Shown one piece after another: positions 1 through 10,776 of a stretch of 64,000 nt of DNA (within the stretch, counting starts at the first letter, position 1; each line of letters begins with the position of its first letter). Made by a program: the position numbers and the translations under genes. This DNA is from Lycorma delicatula (taxonomy: Eukaryota; Arthropoda; Insecta; Hemiptera; Fulgoridae). The stretch lies in assembly GCF_047948215.1 (NCBI RefSeq), contig NC_134462.1, positions 117,300,437-117,364,436 on the forward strand, written 5' to 3'. Under the pieces are notes generated by a model. It was not told where the DNA came from, searched no databases, and worked only from the letters and a program-made list of their open reading frames with translations.

Positions 1-1074
1 ACATGTAAAAACAGTTTTAGCTTCATACGGTTAAGATAAAAGCTTAGCATATGTATTAAATACATATAATCAGATTTGCATTGCAAACTTTATGCAGTCT
101 TTTTTGATGAGTTGGTAATTTTAATAATAATAAAGAATTTAGTACTAAATTGCAACAACAAAAGCAAGACAAGTTACACGCGAAAACTGTCTATACAGAG
201 TGTTTATAAAATGGCGGGCTGGCTATACTTTTTCAGATTCTACTTGTATAACTAAACAAAAAATATGCTTAGGAAAAATGGCGATTTCTCCTTCGTTCTC
301 CCGCTGCCATTTTGTTATTTTTATATAAAAATTTATATCTCAAGTTCGGACAGAGGAATTACATTAATATTTGGTAAGCGTCTTGGTAATAACGTTTTAT
401 AATTATCAAAAAATCAGAAATTAAATACCTTAATTAATTACAAAATGGCGGCCATGTTTATTTCTCAATATGTTATATCTCCGTAAATATTAGTTTATCA
501 AAATTTATGTTATTTGGTAAAATATTAAGCACTTTATTTTGAAATGACATTTTATTTTTTTTAAATTGGTTAACAATAGCCGACTTATGACAGAAAATTG
601 ATGTTGTAATTTTGTGACTGTTTTTATGTTCTCCACTTTACATTTGATTCGATTATTATTAATTATTTTTATTTATTTTAATTATAGTATTGTAAATTAA
701 TATGCCTTAGAAATGTTTCACTTTTCAGTGTGGTAGTAAACCTGTTAAATTAGTGATAATTGTTTATTAGTCTGACCACTGAGGATGCCCCAAATTTATT
801 GATGAGAGTAGTGAAATACTTCTAACTGTAATTAATAGCTATTTGTCGACGTCTCAAAATTTTTATAAAAAATGTGAGGTAATTTGTTAAAGACCTGTAT
901 TTTCAAATTTAAACCGAGTTTTGAAATGAGAAATTTATACATCATAACTAGTTAATTTTTTAAATTTACAGTATAAACGAGTTCAAGCACTAAACTAATT
1001 TAGATCACTGTTATTATTCAACCGAATTAATCATTCATAAAATTAATAAATTGATTAACAAAAATAAAAAATTC
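1..1074. other. AT-rich non-coding stretch with repeated AAAATGGCG motifs
   Basis: No reading frame of interest. The only structure I see is the word AAAATGGCG near 209, 275 and 444 and its complement-like form CTGCCATTTTG near 302. This may be part of an old repeat. Pho/YY1-type sites share the GCCAT core, so the cluster is noted as a finding, but no regulatory role is shown. Confidence 0.4.
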
Positions 1075-1079
1075 TGAGG

Positions 1080-2190
1080 ATGCCCGTTTGAATTTTTTGT
1101 CCAGCATAATAAAAGGTAAAAACAAAAGTCGGCAAGAAGAGGGTTTGTTTTGGGTTTTGAAAAAGCCTTTGATATTACTGATCGTAATATTTTGCCTGAA
1201 AAACTACGGAAAACTGAAACAAGAGGTAACAATAAATGGTTTCAAACGTTTTTGAGGGGATGAATTCAACAGGTCAGATTAGGAAAAGAAATGAGTTCTC
1301 AAGGTACGGTATCCCACAGTATTCTGTACTTGGAATGATTTTATTTATTATACAAATAAACGATTTATGTTGTGGCGAATTTAACTGTAGCGTGACAACA
1401 TTTACAGATGACAAAGCATTTGAAGATGAAAATCCATACGAAATAAGGAAAAATATTGAAGAAAATCTTATAAGAATTAATCAAAAACGGCTTAAGTTTA
1501 AGGGTAATGTTGACGAATTATGTATAATTTTACAATTAAAATTTTTACCAGAAATGATAATGCAGCATAAAACATCGCAATTTAAACTGTAATACAAACA
1601 TAAAATTGTGCATATTGAACTATGCCATAAGTAAATACGGTTAAGTATGTAGGAGTAATTTTAGATTTGACTCTATCTTAGAAGAAACATACCCGTATAA
1701 ATAAGATAAAAAAAGAAATCGAATTAACTAGATATCAATTTTATTTATTAAAGAATTTTTGTAGATCAAAGTTACTAAAGATGCTGAATCACTTCTTGAT
1801 AGAATCGAAATTAAGATACGGTACAACGTATTTAGTATGTTTTTTTCCAATATAAAACCATTATTGGTAGCCCCAAAAAAATTGTAATAAGAATTAGTTC
1901 CCATAAAAATAGATTAAGCGAATTGTTTCCTTTTTTAAAAACTTAGCATCCTGCCCTTAAGATATTTGTATGTTTTTAGAGTCCTAATTTTTTTTATAAA
2001 AGATGTAATATGTATAGAGTAACGCACACATATGTCAAGAATAATTTATGTAGAAATGATAAATTTGTGTTACCTTTACAAAAAATTGGAACTGCATAGA
2101 CGTTTTTATTCATTTATTTGTGGCTCCGAAGTTGTAAAATTTATTACCTAATAATATAAAGAAATCAATAAATTTTAGAGGATACATTAT
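1080..2190 (+). pseudogene. Decayed non-LTR (Jockey/CR1-like) reverse transcriptase
   Basis: Remnant of a LINE ORF2, the reverse transcriptase that copies element RNA into genomic DNA. Near 1156 one frame reads FEKAFDITDRNIL, matching the FxKAFDxVxHxxL palm motif. A second frame from 1236 has GIPQYSVLGMILF, matching GVPQGSVLGPxLF, then FTDDKAF at the catalytic FADD position. The thumb follows near 1636 (KYVGVILDLTLS), then FLIESKLRYGTTY near 1795 and a C-terminal tail with LPLQKIG near 2070. There are at least two frameshifts and several stops. Both catalytic aspartates of the second motif survive, but FADD has become FTDD and PQGS has become PQYS. The copy is 5'-truncated and clearly dead. 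The clade is an estimate from motif style. Confidence 0.75.
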
Positions 2191-4140
2191 CTGTTATTTG
2201 TATGGTTACTAGAAATCCATGAAATTGAGAAATTATTATTCTAATATAATTACTGAAGAAACTGTTAAAAGAAATTACTATTTTAGAATTACAATATTTA
2301 TAAATTGTTATTACTATTTTAAGTTGCGGCGATGTATCTCAGAATTTCAGTTTCACTTTATATAATGTTATTGTGACGGTAATTCTCAACATGGATTTAC
2401 CTATAGGGGTTAAGTAAATCTTCTTCCAAGTTACACATTTTATGTTATATTGCAGAAATTATTTTATTGAATTTTCTTTTATTATTATTATTACTGAAAT
2501 TAAAATATATAATTGTGTTATTGATTGTAATTGTCAGTGAAAATAAATAATAAAGAAACAAAAATTACATATAAAGTTAGTCTTACATCCCCAGAAAATT
2601 TCTGCTCGGTAATAAATTATTAAATAAAATTACGTTTTTTAACGAATTATAAATTCAGAGATTTTCCTTTTTTATGTACTTTGAAATATTAGAAACACTG
2701 TTGATCGTAGATTTAAAGCCCGAATTTAATTAAATTACAAAGAAACAAAGCCCCTCTTCAAAGAAAGAAAACACCTGAAAAATTAAATTCTATAATAATA
2801 AACACCCGTTGAATTTGTACTCTAAATTTATAAAAAATTCATCCGTATTTCATGAAACAAAAATAAAAGTTATGAAAATAATCTTTGCTATTTAAAACGT
2901 GATATTATTTGTCGGCTACTGTGTACGGGATTATAACATAAAAAGGATTTACCTTTGTGTGATAAGAAGGGTGTTACAACTTTTGAAGTACTTTTGTACG
3001 TCTAATTAAAGACGGTTCTCTAGTAATACGATTATACAGCAGAAGGACCCTTTTAGATGATAGCACTCAGCGTCGGTAATGTTAATCTATCGTCGGTTTA
3101 ATTCCCTCATCTACGTAGTCAATCATCAGCCTCTCAGTCGGTTTACGTTCGCTTGTTGTCAGTTGCCGTTTTATTTTCCTCTGTTCACCTCTTCATTTGG
3201 AATTAAATCCCAACCGGGATCGATGGATTTATGTTTCAAAAACGGATTAAATTTTATTATCGGCTAAAAAATCCTTTATTTAACTATTTTTATGTTTTTC
3301 CATCAGTTACTTGATCGTTATCAACGTATTCTACGTCCTTTCTAGTCTGACTTCTTTAAATTTTAGACACATTGAATACATTTTATATGCATCCTGTTTC
3401 ATCTACAATAATAATCTTCTTCTTACCTTACTGTTAAAATTTAAACAAAATCCTTTAAAAGTCATTCAAGTACAAAATAATTAATTATGGATTCTATAAA
3501 ATCTAGTCGACAATGTTTTTCGCCAACAAATTCTATATTTACAGTACAGACAATAACTGTATATTTTCACTTTATCAACTACTAGTTGTTTTAGATTCTA
3601 TATTTTATTATAAAATCTAAATTAATATTTTTTCTTCCTGTAGTTTTACTTTTCATATTTTATTATTGCAAAGCGATACATTACATACAAAACATTGTTT
3701 GAAAATTAATAGTTTTTTAAAAATTAATTACATTTTCTTTTATTACTATTGACTGTATTTTAAAATTAACAATTCTTCATTAGCAGTGAATCAGTACTAC
3801 ATCGTATTACATTATTAATGTTAAACTTCATCATTACAATTTGACTTAACAAAATTGTATTAATTTTAATTATAGTTTGTATTAACAAATTTGACCAATA
3901 ATTGTTTTAATTAAGCGTATTTATTGGTTTACTTGGTTAAATACATACAAATAAATATTATTTAAACAAAAAAATGTCAAAATACAAACATATATATATA
4001 TATATATACAAACATGTAAAGTTATTTATGTAGCCTATAGTAACCAAAATCGATCCAAGGAGTTATATTGAAAAATGGAAATTGGTGTTACAATAAAAAC
4101 CTGTATGTTGTACACAACTTACATATTTTTATTGTTTATA
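2191..4140. other. AT-rich intergenic stretch
   Basis: No supported gene. The patch at 3020-3260 is slightly richer in GC and has a 62-codon open frame without recognisable motifs. A short TA microsatellite lies at about 3990-4008. I see nothing else. Confidence 0.4.
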
Positions 4141-4142
4141 TA

Positions 4143-5455
4143 CAGGTGTCCCATATAAAACGCAACCCATCAATCACTCATCCATGAAATTTCAAAAGTC
4201 AAGCTTACTTCCCTACTCGTTACTGAAATGGACTCGTTCAACATCTGAACATCACGGCGACGCAGTAGAACACTACCGATAGTAACAACAATGCAATCAT
4301 AACGTTCAGTGTACTGCTAGAGACAATATGGTGTTTTCGCTAGATGTACGTGTTTTCATTGTTGAGTCGTACTTCAGTACGAAATCAGCGGTTGCAAGAT
4401 TTGTTTCGCCATTGGTACCCAGATAAACCAGCTCCTAACAAAACATCAGTATTAAGGTTAGTTGCAAAATTTAGAGAGACCGGTTCTGTTAATAACAAGG
4501 AACACAAAAGATCTGCGTCAGTGTTGAATGCAGATACAGTCGCTGAAATCAAAGACCGATTACTCGCCTCGCCAAATAAATCGATCAGACGTTTGTCTGC
4601 TGAAATTAATTTGTCTAAATCAACTGTTCATCGGGCGACCAAACGATTACAATTAAGACCTTATCGCATTCAAACGGTTCATCGACTTCTTGAGCCCGAC
4701 AAAGAAAAACGGCTACAATGATTCCGGCGATTTCTGCGTGAGGGAATTAACGTTATGGATTCATTATTTTTCACAGATGAAGCACGGTTTCATTTGGATG
4801 GCTACGTAAACAGCCAAAACAGTAGAATTTGAAGCGCTGATAATCCCCACGTTTATCACGAAAAACAATTACACCCGCAGAAGTTGGGCGTGTGGTGCGC
4901 GATATCGCGGAAGAAAATAATCGGTCCTATTTTTTTCGAGTACACCATTAATGCAGAACGATATCAGGATATTTTATTTCAGTTCATCGCACTCTTGGAA
5001 GAGGAAGGCAGACACTGCTGGCTACAACATGACGGTGCGACATCGCACTACGCAGGTTCAACTTCTGATTTCGTCGAGGAATTCTTTGGTAATCGTGTTA
5101 TCGGTCGAGGCTTGTGGCCACCAAGATCTCCAGATTTGACTGCGGCGGATTTTTTCTACGGGGTTACCTCAAAGAAAAAGCCTACAGCGACAAACCACGA
5201 ACACTTGAACGATTGAAAGTCAATATTGAACAAGCTGTATTAAATATCCGGCCACAAACTTTGAAAAAAGTTGTAAGAAACGCTGTAAAAAGAAATGAAG
5301 CTTGTATTCAAGAAGATGGCGGCCACTTCCAACATTTACTCTAAATGTAAGGTAATGGATGGTAATAATAAAAATTACATTTACATTTACACATGCCTTT
5401 TATTATTTCAATACCTACCAATATAAGGTTGGGTTGCGTTTTATATGGGACACCC

Positions 5456-5457
<2 letters not shown>
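4143..5457 (+). mobile_element. Tc1/mariner-superfamily transposon with both terminal inverted repeats
   Basis: A cut-and-paste DNA transposon of about 1.3 kb. The left end reads GTGTCCCATATAAAACGCAA (from 4147) and the right end is its reverse complement (ending near 5455). The inverted repeat is about 27 bp, with a small difference at the outer tip (CAGGTG against CCGGGTG). Both ends abut TA, the target duplicated by this superfamily, although the right side merges into a TA microsatellite and so is not diagnostic. A decayed transposase lies between the repeats. Matching termini plus the transposase make this one of the most complete elements in the window. Confidence 0.85.
4328..5344 (+). 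pseudogene. Broken Tc1/mariner transposase (DDD type)
   Basis: A DDE/D-type transposase that would cut element ends and join them at TA. The chosen start, ATG at 4328, opens MVFSLDVRVFIVESYF, matching the family N-terminus. The frame then shifts near 4390 to PDKPAPNKTSVLRLVAKFRE (helix-turn-helix) and SKSTVHRATKRL. Catalytic residues remain: D in TDEARFH (4777), D in HDGATSH (5031) and D in PRSPDL (5133), with 33 residues between the second and third. Defects are a stop at 4719, a stop at the tryptophan-like position near 4831, and a frameshift near 5150 that divides DFF from GYLKEKAYSDKP. The C-terminus QEDGGHFQHLL is intact. It is non-functional as read but only lightly decayed, so it is probably younger than its neighbours. 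Confidence 0.85.

Positions 5458-5505
<48 letters not shown>
5458..5505. repeat. (TA)n microsatellite
   Basis: About 48 bp of perfect TA directly next to the transposon's right end. TA-rich DNA is the natural target for this superfamily, so the adjacency may not be chance. An open frame through it is an artefact of the repeat. Confidence 0.9.
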
Positions 5506-5510
<5 letters not shown>

Positions 5511-5512
5511 TT

Positions 5513-5660
5513 ATATAGCCTATGACACTCCCGGAAACGTTAGGATTCCATCGTGGTCATACATCTAAATCGGTCCAGCCATTGTGCTGCTACGGTAGAA
5601 CAAACACATACATACATCCTAAATACATTACATTCCTTATTGAGCAGTCGTGTAATAATC
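5513..5660 (-). repeat. Dispersed repeat fragment, copy 1
   Basis: This stretch is similar to the reverse complement of 29638-29795. Shared blocks include GGTCATACATCTAAATCGGT, AACAAACACATACATACAT and a tail related to CCTTATTGAGCAGTCGTGTA. It contains no coding sequence. The class is unknown; it may be the end of a LINE or of a Helitron-like element. Confidence 0.65.
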
Positions 5661-6450
5661 CTTAAATTATTTAGTCACCTAAAATGTTTATTTTTCATTA
5701 TATTATTTCGGATTTGATCCGTATTTGTCTTGCTTTTTATACATTCGTGATCAATTCTTTTTGTTGTTTTCTTAAAATTCATTTATTAACAGTTTTTTTC
5801 AGTGTTTTTCTTCCTTTTATAACTCCCAGAAAGTGATCAAAATCGTCGTATTTCTTGAGTGTAATCTTGACTAAAATTCGCTTAATTAAAAACAGTTTTC
5901 TTAATTTCGTTTTAGATTAAAATTTTACATAAAATATTAATTCCATATAGATATAATTTAATTTAATGAATAAACTTTTTTTTAAATATCTGATAAATTT
6001 TTAAAGAAAAACTATCGTAACTTTTTATGTTCTGAAATACTAAAAATTAAGAATTAAATGAAATAATGATTTTTATAAGATGTAAGTTTTATTTGTAGAA
6101 TAATCTAAAAAAAACCAAAGATTAATTAAAACACAATAACATATATAAGTGTATTGTTAAATAGGACGAACAATATTGCATGAATATTTTACTTAAGAAA
6201 AAATCTAAGAGACCGGCGTGTTTATGTAAAGTTTTATATTAATAAAAACTTGTCTTTTAATTATTTTATTATTAATCATTTAATGTACTCTTTATATTAG
6301 AGGGGAAATTATATTATCATTGCAATTTGCAAAATAGACAAACTCTTTGGAAACGGTATAATCAAACGGTAACTGGAATAATAAAATTCATTAACCGGAA
6401 GTGGATCTTTATTGCTAATTTAAATTTAAGAATTAAATAATCTAAAATGG
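5661..6450. other. AT-rich intergenic stretch
   Basis: No gene, repeat or structure that I can support. Confidence 0.4.
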
Positions 6451-6454
6451 AAGG

Positions 6455-6855
6455 TGAAAAGGATACAGATCGGTCAGGCGGCGGAAGCTATGAGACTTGA
6501 TTGATGACGTCATGGTCTGGTGCAAATGTCCCGTCAGGGTCGGCGCCACTAACTTTACGCCACCCTCATCATATGAAAGAGAGGAGACCAACTCCGTTAA
6601 TACCGCTGGTAATGACTTCCAGACTTTTACAACACCGTTTCCTTCTACCGGAGAGAAGAGAAGTAGGTGGAGTTGTAAAAGGAAGGAGGTGGAGAAATTA
6701 TCATCCCTCGAAGCACATTCGGCTAATACCAAGGCTAGCCGAATGACAAAACCACCACACACGCGGCGGCAATAGTACAGGGTAGGGTCCGTGAATATCG
6801 GTAGTGACAGATCTACGAGGGTGACAGTGCAATAGGGTCACCCCTCTCTATCTTA
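6455..6855. other. Uncharacterised GC-richer block
   Basis: A sharply bounded island of near-balanced composition in AT-rich DNA. Overlapping open frames exist on both strands (92, 81 and 106 codons), but none carries a motif I know. Sharp compositional borders are typical here of retrotransposon pieces (compare 10.2, 30.1, 34 and 48 kb). A LINE or LTR-element fragment is therefore the most likely reading, and a host exon is possible. Confidence 0.35.
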
Positions 6856-7739
6856 ATCCCGTTGTCTGGTTATTTGAGGAACGTTTTACAATCCGTATCG
6901 AATTATTATGTCACCGTTAAATTAATTGACTTCTTTATTTTACTTTTCTTATCGTTATTAAGCAAAGATTACGCATTTTTCTACAGACTTTATCGCTCTT
7001 ATTGTAGTTACGATCAGATATATTTTGTATTTAAACGAATATAAAACTTTTCTCATTTAGGCATTAACATATACGTAATTTTCTCAGCGATTCATTTTAT
7101 TTATGGATATAAAAGATTATTTTTAGCTACGTGTGATTAATTAATTAAAAATATTTTAATTTAATTTAAATTACTTTATAAATTCTACTTAAAACATAAC
7201 GCAACAATAACAAATTTGGCTTAAAAATGTAATAATAAGACTTATTTTAAAGACCCCCCAATAAACATTACATAAAAATACTTTTGTAATATTTCTTCAA
7301 ATTTCCTTACAGTTAGAGGTCAGCATCCAGTTTAAAAACTAGTAATTTACCGTTAATTTATTACTAATTTTAAAATACTGAAATTTAAAGAAAAATAGTA
7401 GAGTTATTATTTTTTTTAATTTTAAGTACTTTTTAAGTCGGATTTATTTTTATTTAAATACTCAAATGTAGCATGCTTGTAATAAAAAAATCCGTTCCCC
7501 AGAAAAAGAAGACCGGAAACCTTGGTAAAAATAAGAAATATAATTCAGAGAAATGATATAAAAAGGCTGCTACAAGCGTAAAAATGTATGAAAATTATTT
7601 TTTTTGACTAATATAACTACAATTTTTTCTCTCGGAACAAAAAGTTAAATGTATTTTGTCTACATAACTAACTTGAAGAGAGAAATCACAACAGAAATTA
7701 ATTTATCTACGTATATTCCGTTTATTTTAGTAGGCATCC
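6856..7739. other. AT-rich intergenic stretch
   Basis: No supported feature. Confidence 0.4.
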
Positions 7740-7872
7740 TATAACAGTTGGCGATTGACGATAATGAATTTTTTTGTACCGTGTGAAAAAATGCAATCCT
7801 TGACCGGAACTGGAAATTTGAACTTCCGTATGAAACGCAGAGACGCTGTCGCTGTGCCACTGAGATCGTTAA
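7740..7872 (-). mobile_element. tRNA-derived SINE (family 2), diverged
   Basis: Read on the minus strand it begins AGTGGCACAGCGACAGCGTC (A-box region), continues to GGAAGTTCAAATTTCC (B-box region) and CCGGTCAAGGA, then TTTTTCACACGGTACAAAAA. The order and wording match the other copies at 24.8, 38.8 and 47.9 kb. It has no cloverleaf good enough to be a tRNA gene. Confidence 0.6.
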
Positions 7873-8522
7873 TTACATTTTTGCTATTTTTTATTTATTT
7901 ATTTACAGTTTTATTTGCCTGTCGACATCAACTACCAGGGACATTAACTGTTTTGCCAAAAAGTAAATCAACCTAGTAAATGACTTAATTCAAAATACCT
8001 GTACGTGACATAGTAAGTTACATGGTGGACTTAGATTCACTTTCTAATGTAGTATTTTTAGTCTGTTCATAATATCAGTTGTTACCAAGTACCACTAAAA
8101 TATTGCATTCAGTTTGAAAAACTTGCCTTCAAATTAAGTCACCCATTCTTTCTTCGTAGTCTAAAATACAGCAGCGTCTGATAGCCATCCAAGAAAGTTA
8201 TTATCACTTCCGTGGACCAAGATCATATCGCTAGGGTGCATCCCTCGATCTTAATCATTGAAGTAGATCAGATGAGTCCCCAATATTTTGTATCCCGGTA
8301 GGACTCGTTGTAGTCTACCGATCAACATCAGTTTTTTGATCAACTGGCTTCGCTCTTTTGATTTTCCCTAACTACACAAAAAATTGTCTGTATTTAATAT
8401 CCGGTTACATTGAGCAAAGCCGATCTCAAAAGAACGATTTAAAAGTCTTACAGGTGAAGGGTAAGAGTTCTTATTACTCTTTTTGAGTTTTTATTAAAAA
8501 TACTATAAATATATCATGATAA

Positions 8523-8525
<3 letters not shown>
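7873..8525. other. Unclassified stretch
   Basis: Composition is mixed, and 8160-8460 is somewhat GC-richer. No coding motif or repeat partner was recognised by eye. Confidence 0.35.

Positions 8526-8571
<46 letters not shown>
8526..8571. repeat. (TA)n microsatellite
   Basis: About 46 bp of uninterrupted TA just outside the left arm of the next element. Confidence 0.9.
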
Positions 8572-8574
<3 letters not shown>

Positions 8575-8599
8575 GCACACACATCATGACAATAGTTAC

Positions 8600-10070
8600 T
8601 AGGTGTATCCTAAAGTTCTCCCCGGACTTTCATAATCTATTTTACTCGTGAAAAAATGGAAAAATTACATATAAACGTATGTCCTAAAATGTTTCGTTTG
8701 CAGTTACGGCTAGCGAATAATTTCGCTCGGATATCAGCTATCCCGGTGAAATGAGTCGAACTGAAATTTTTAGTACGTTAAGTAAGTGTCAAAATTAGTG
8801 ATTTCTTATTGAGTTGACCTGAAAAATTGAAAAAATGTCCGAAACCCGTATCTGTAGTAGATTTTGAGAAATCTGAATGAAATCCAATAAATGGGGTAAA
8901 AAACCGTGTTTTTTTCGAGTTTGTCGTACAATAACTTTGTTAAAGGGTAATAGATTCGAAAAACCTTTAAACAAAACTTGTAGAGAATTTAATTCTGAAC
9001 TGCTTCGATAATAATTTCATCAACAGCGTCGTGTTGGACGGATCATTGGTAGCTGATACGAATACTCGGTAGTGAATTTTTCCCCGATGATTGTGAAAAG
9101 TCGCTCTAATTGTTTTGGGATTTGGAATCCTGCGATTCGGAAAAATATATTTCATATTCTGTTGTGCCAGCGGTAGCATTAATGTTACACACACCCAAAA
9201 TAAATACCACATCATCATATTCCTTTGTTGTAAACAAGTATGGTATTACAACAATGACAAACCGTTCACGTTCAAACTAAAATTCACAGAAAACCTGCGC
9301 TCGACAACAAAGTTCACAGGTACCCGATATACTTAATGTACCTTACAGAATAATTTAAACACTAATACAGTATTACGCATTATTGATCAGCTGTCGTTAT
9401 TTTATTGCCGACTTTGAAATAATCATTTTTTAAATAATTTATGGTGTTTCTTCTATTAATAAATAAAATATTACCTAAGTAATTTTAATTCTACTGTAGT
9501 GTGATTTCAGTTTTTTTTTAATATTTTAACAGCAATTTTTAACAGTAAATTTTGTTATTACAAATTTTTCACATCACCAAAAAGGAATTTGTTTTTTGTT
9601 TATATTGAATAAGTACTTATCCGACTTTTTTCTAACTTTTCAATTTTTTTTAACTTTCTTTATTTTATTCAACTTATCTTACACGATTTTGTTAAAAATT
9701 AAATTTTCTACAACTATTCTTTAAAAGCTTTATTTGTTTATTACTCGTTTAACAAAATTATTGTAGTCAAACTTAAAAAATAAGGTACTTTATCCCTATT
9801 TATTGGTGTTCACCTTTAATTTTTCAAAAACTACTCCAAATGTGGTTCTGGGACCCAATTTTTTCATTTTAACAGGTCAAAGTACGTAAGAAATCATTCA
9901 TTTGACCTTTTATTAACTTCTTAAAAATTTCAGTACGATCTCATTTCACCGTGGTACCTGAAATCCGAGGAAATTTTTCACTTGCCGTAACTCGCAAAAG
10001 AAGGATTTTAGGATACTTTTCTAAACTAGATGGATTTTATAAACTTTTTCTATTATTTTCTCGAGTAGAT
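8600..10070 (-). mobile_element. Long-armed inverted-repeat element with a DUF4817-like interior
   Basis: The left arm (about 8640-8910) and right arm (about 9780-10070) are diverged inverted copies of each other. Left-arm GTTACGGCTAGCGAATAATT pairs with right-arm sequence that reads GTTACGGCAAGTGAAAAATT on the minus strand. CGGTGAAATGAG is identical in both, and ACTGAAATTTTTA follows in both. Arms of about 270 bp around an 870 bp core are typical of foldback-like DNA transposons. The outer tips are too decayed to define, and the TA repeat at 8526 may mask one. The core holds a minus-strand protein remnant, described separately. Confidence 0.65.
8967..9310 (-). pseudogene. DUF4817-like helix-turn-helix fragment
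   Basis: The minus-strand frame includes IFPNRRIPNPKTIRATFHNH and then VFVSATNDPSNTTLL. This resembles the RFPNRRxP... region of the DUF4817 helix-turn-helix domain, known at the N-terminus of insect transposon proteins. The upstream part (WVCVTLMLPLAQQNMKY) matches the expected YGxxxGNAxxAxxxY stretch only loosely, so decay or a frameshift is likely. It sits between the inverted arms of the surrounding element. No DDE catalytic half is visible, so the element is a remnant or non-autonomous. The family call rests on memory of the motif. Confidence 0.55.
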
Positions 10071-10221
10071 GTAGAGGAGATTGTTGCAAGGAGAGGAGCA
10101 ATGGGCGGCAGTATATATAGTATTTGCTAGGACTGTTATGGAGGATTTACGAGCCTTGGAAGAAGCTTGAAGGAATGGGAGGGCTCGGGGTCGGCGGACT
10201 CGTCGCCATCAAATCCCAGAG

Positions 10222-10660
10222 GGGGAACACCTTGGACGTTACCGGTCGCCACACCAACCCCTCCATTCCGAGCCCTGAGTGGCTTTATCAGAGGTCGTCT
10301 TTAGACCTTCTAACTGACTACATCTCACACTTATCAACCAGGCCTCAGTCGGGATGTCACCGATGTAAATGCCTCGACAGATATTTGCATCAGTAATATA
10401 CATATCAAATTTCGCCTTCACCTGTCGCCAGCGGAGCACCTACAGGGCTACATACTATAGAGTAGTTTTGCAAGGGAAGGAGACGTCGGAGAGTGCCGGG
10501 TTGGACAAGCTCGCGGCCGAGCGCCTAGGAGGCTTCCTGAGCATTTGGAGGTCACCTTGGTCTGATGAAGCCGTGGGGAACTCCGTACCACCTGGTATCC
10601 GATGGCGTTCTCGTGGCTACGGAGGACGGTTACCGTGGGTAAATACTGTGTGCTAGGTAC
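10222..10660 (+). repeat. Dispersed GC-rich repeat, copy 1
   Basis: Shares ordered blocks with 62009-62235: CGGTCGCCACACCA, a short hairpin-like GGCTTTATCAGAGGTCGT, GGCCTCAGTCGGGATGTCAC, AATGCCTCGACAGATATTTG and TCGCCTTC. One frame reads DVNASTDICISNIHIKFRLH without stops. The downstream half (10440-10660) is present only in this copy. It probably belongs to a LINE, perhaps a 5' untranslated or ORF1-proximal region, but this is inference. Confidence 0.6.
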
Positions 10661-10776
10661 TGATCGTGAGTTCTGGCTGTAAGTTTGAATGAGTTTTGTC
10701 TGTATGATCTGCTTGCCTGTGTGTTGGTGACTGCCTCTTGCGTGTAGTTCTATTGGTGTTCCCAGTGAAAAAAAAA

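Noticed and set aside
5359..5568. 69-codon open frame rich in YIYI
   Set aside because: It is created by the TA microsatellite and has no coding character.
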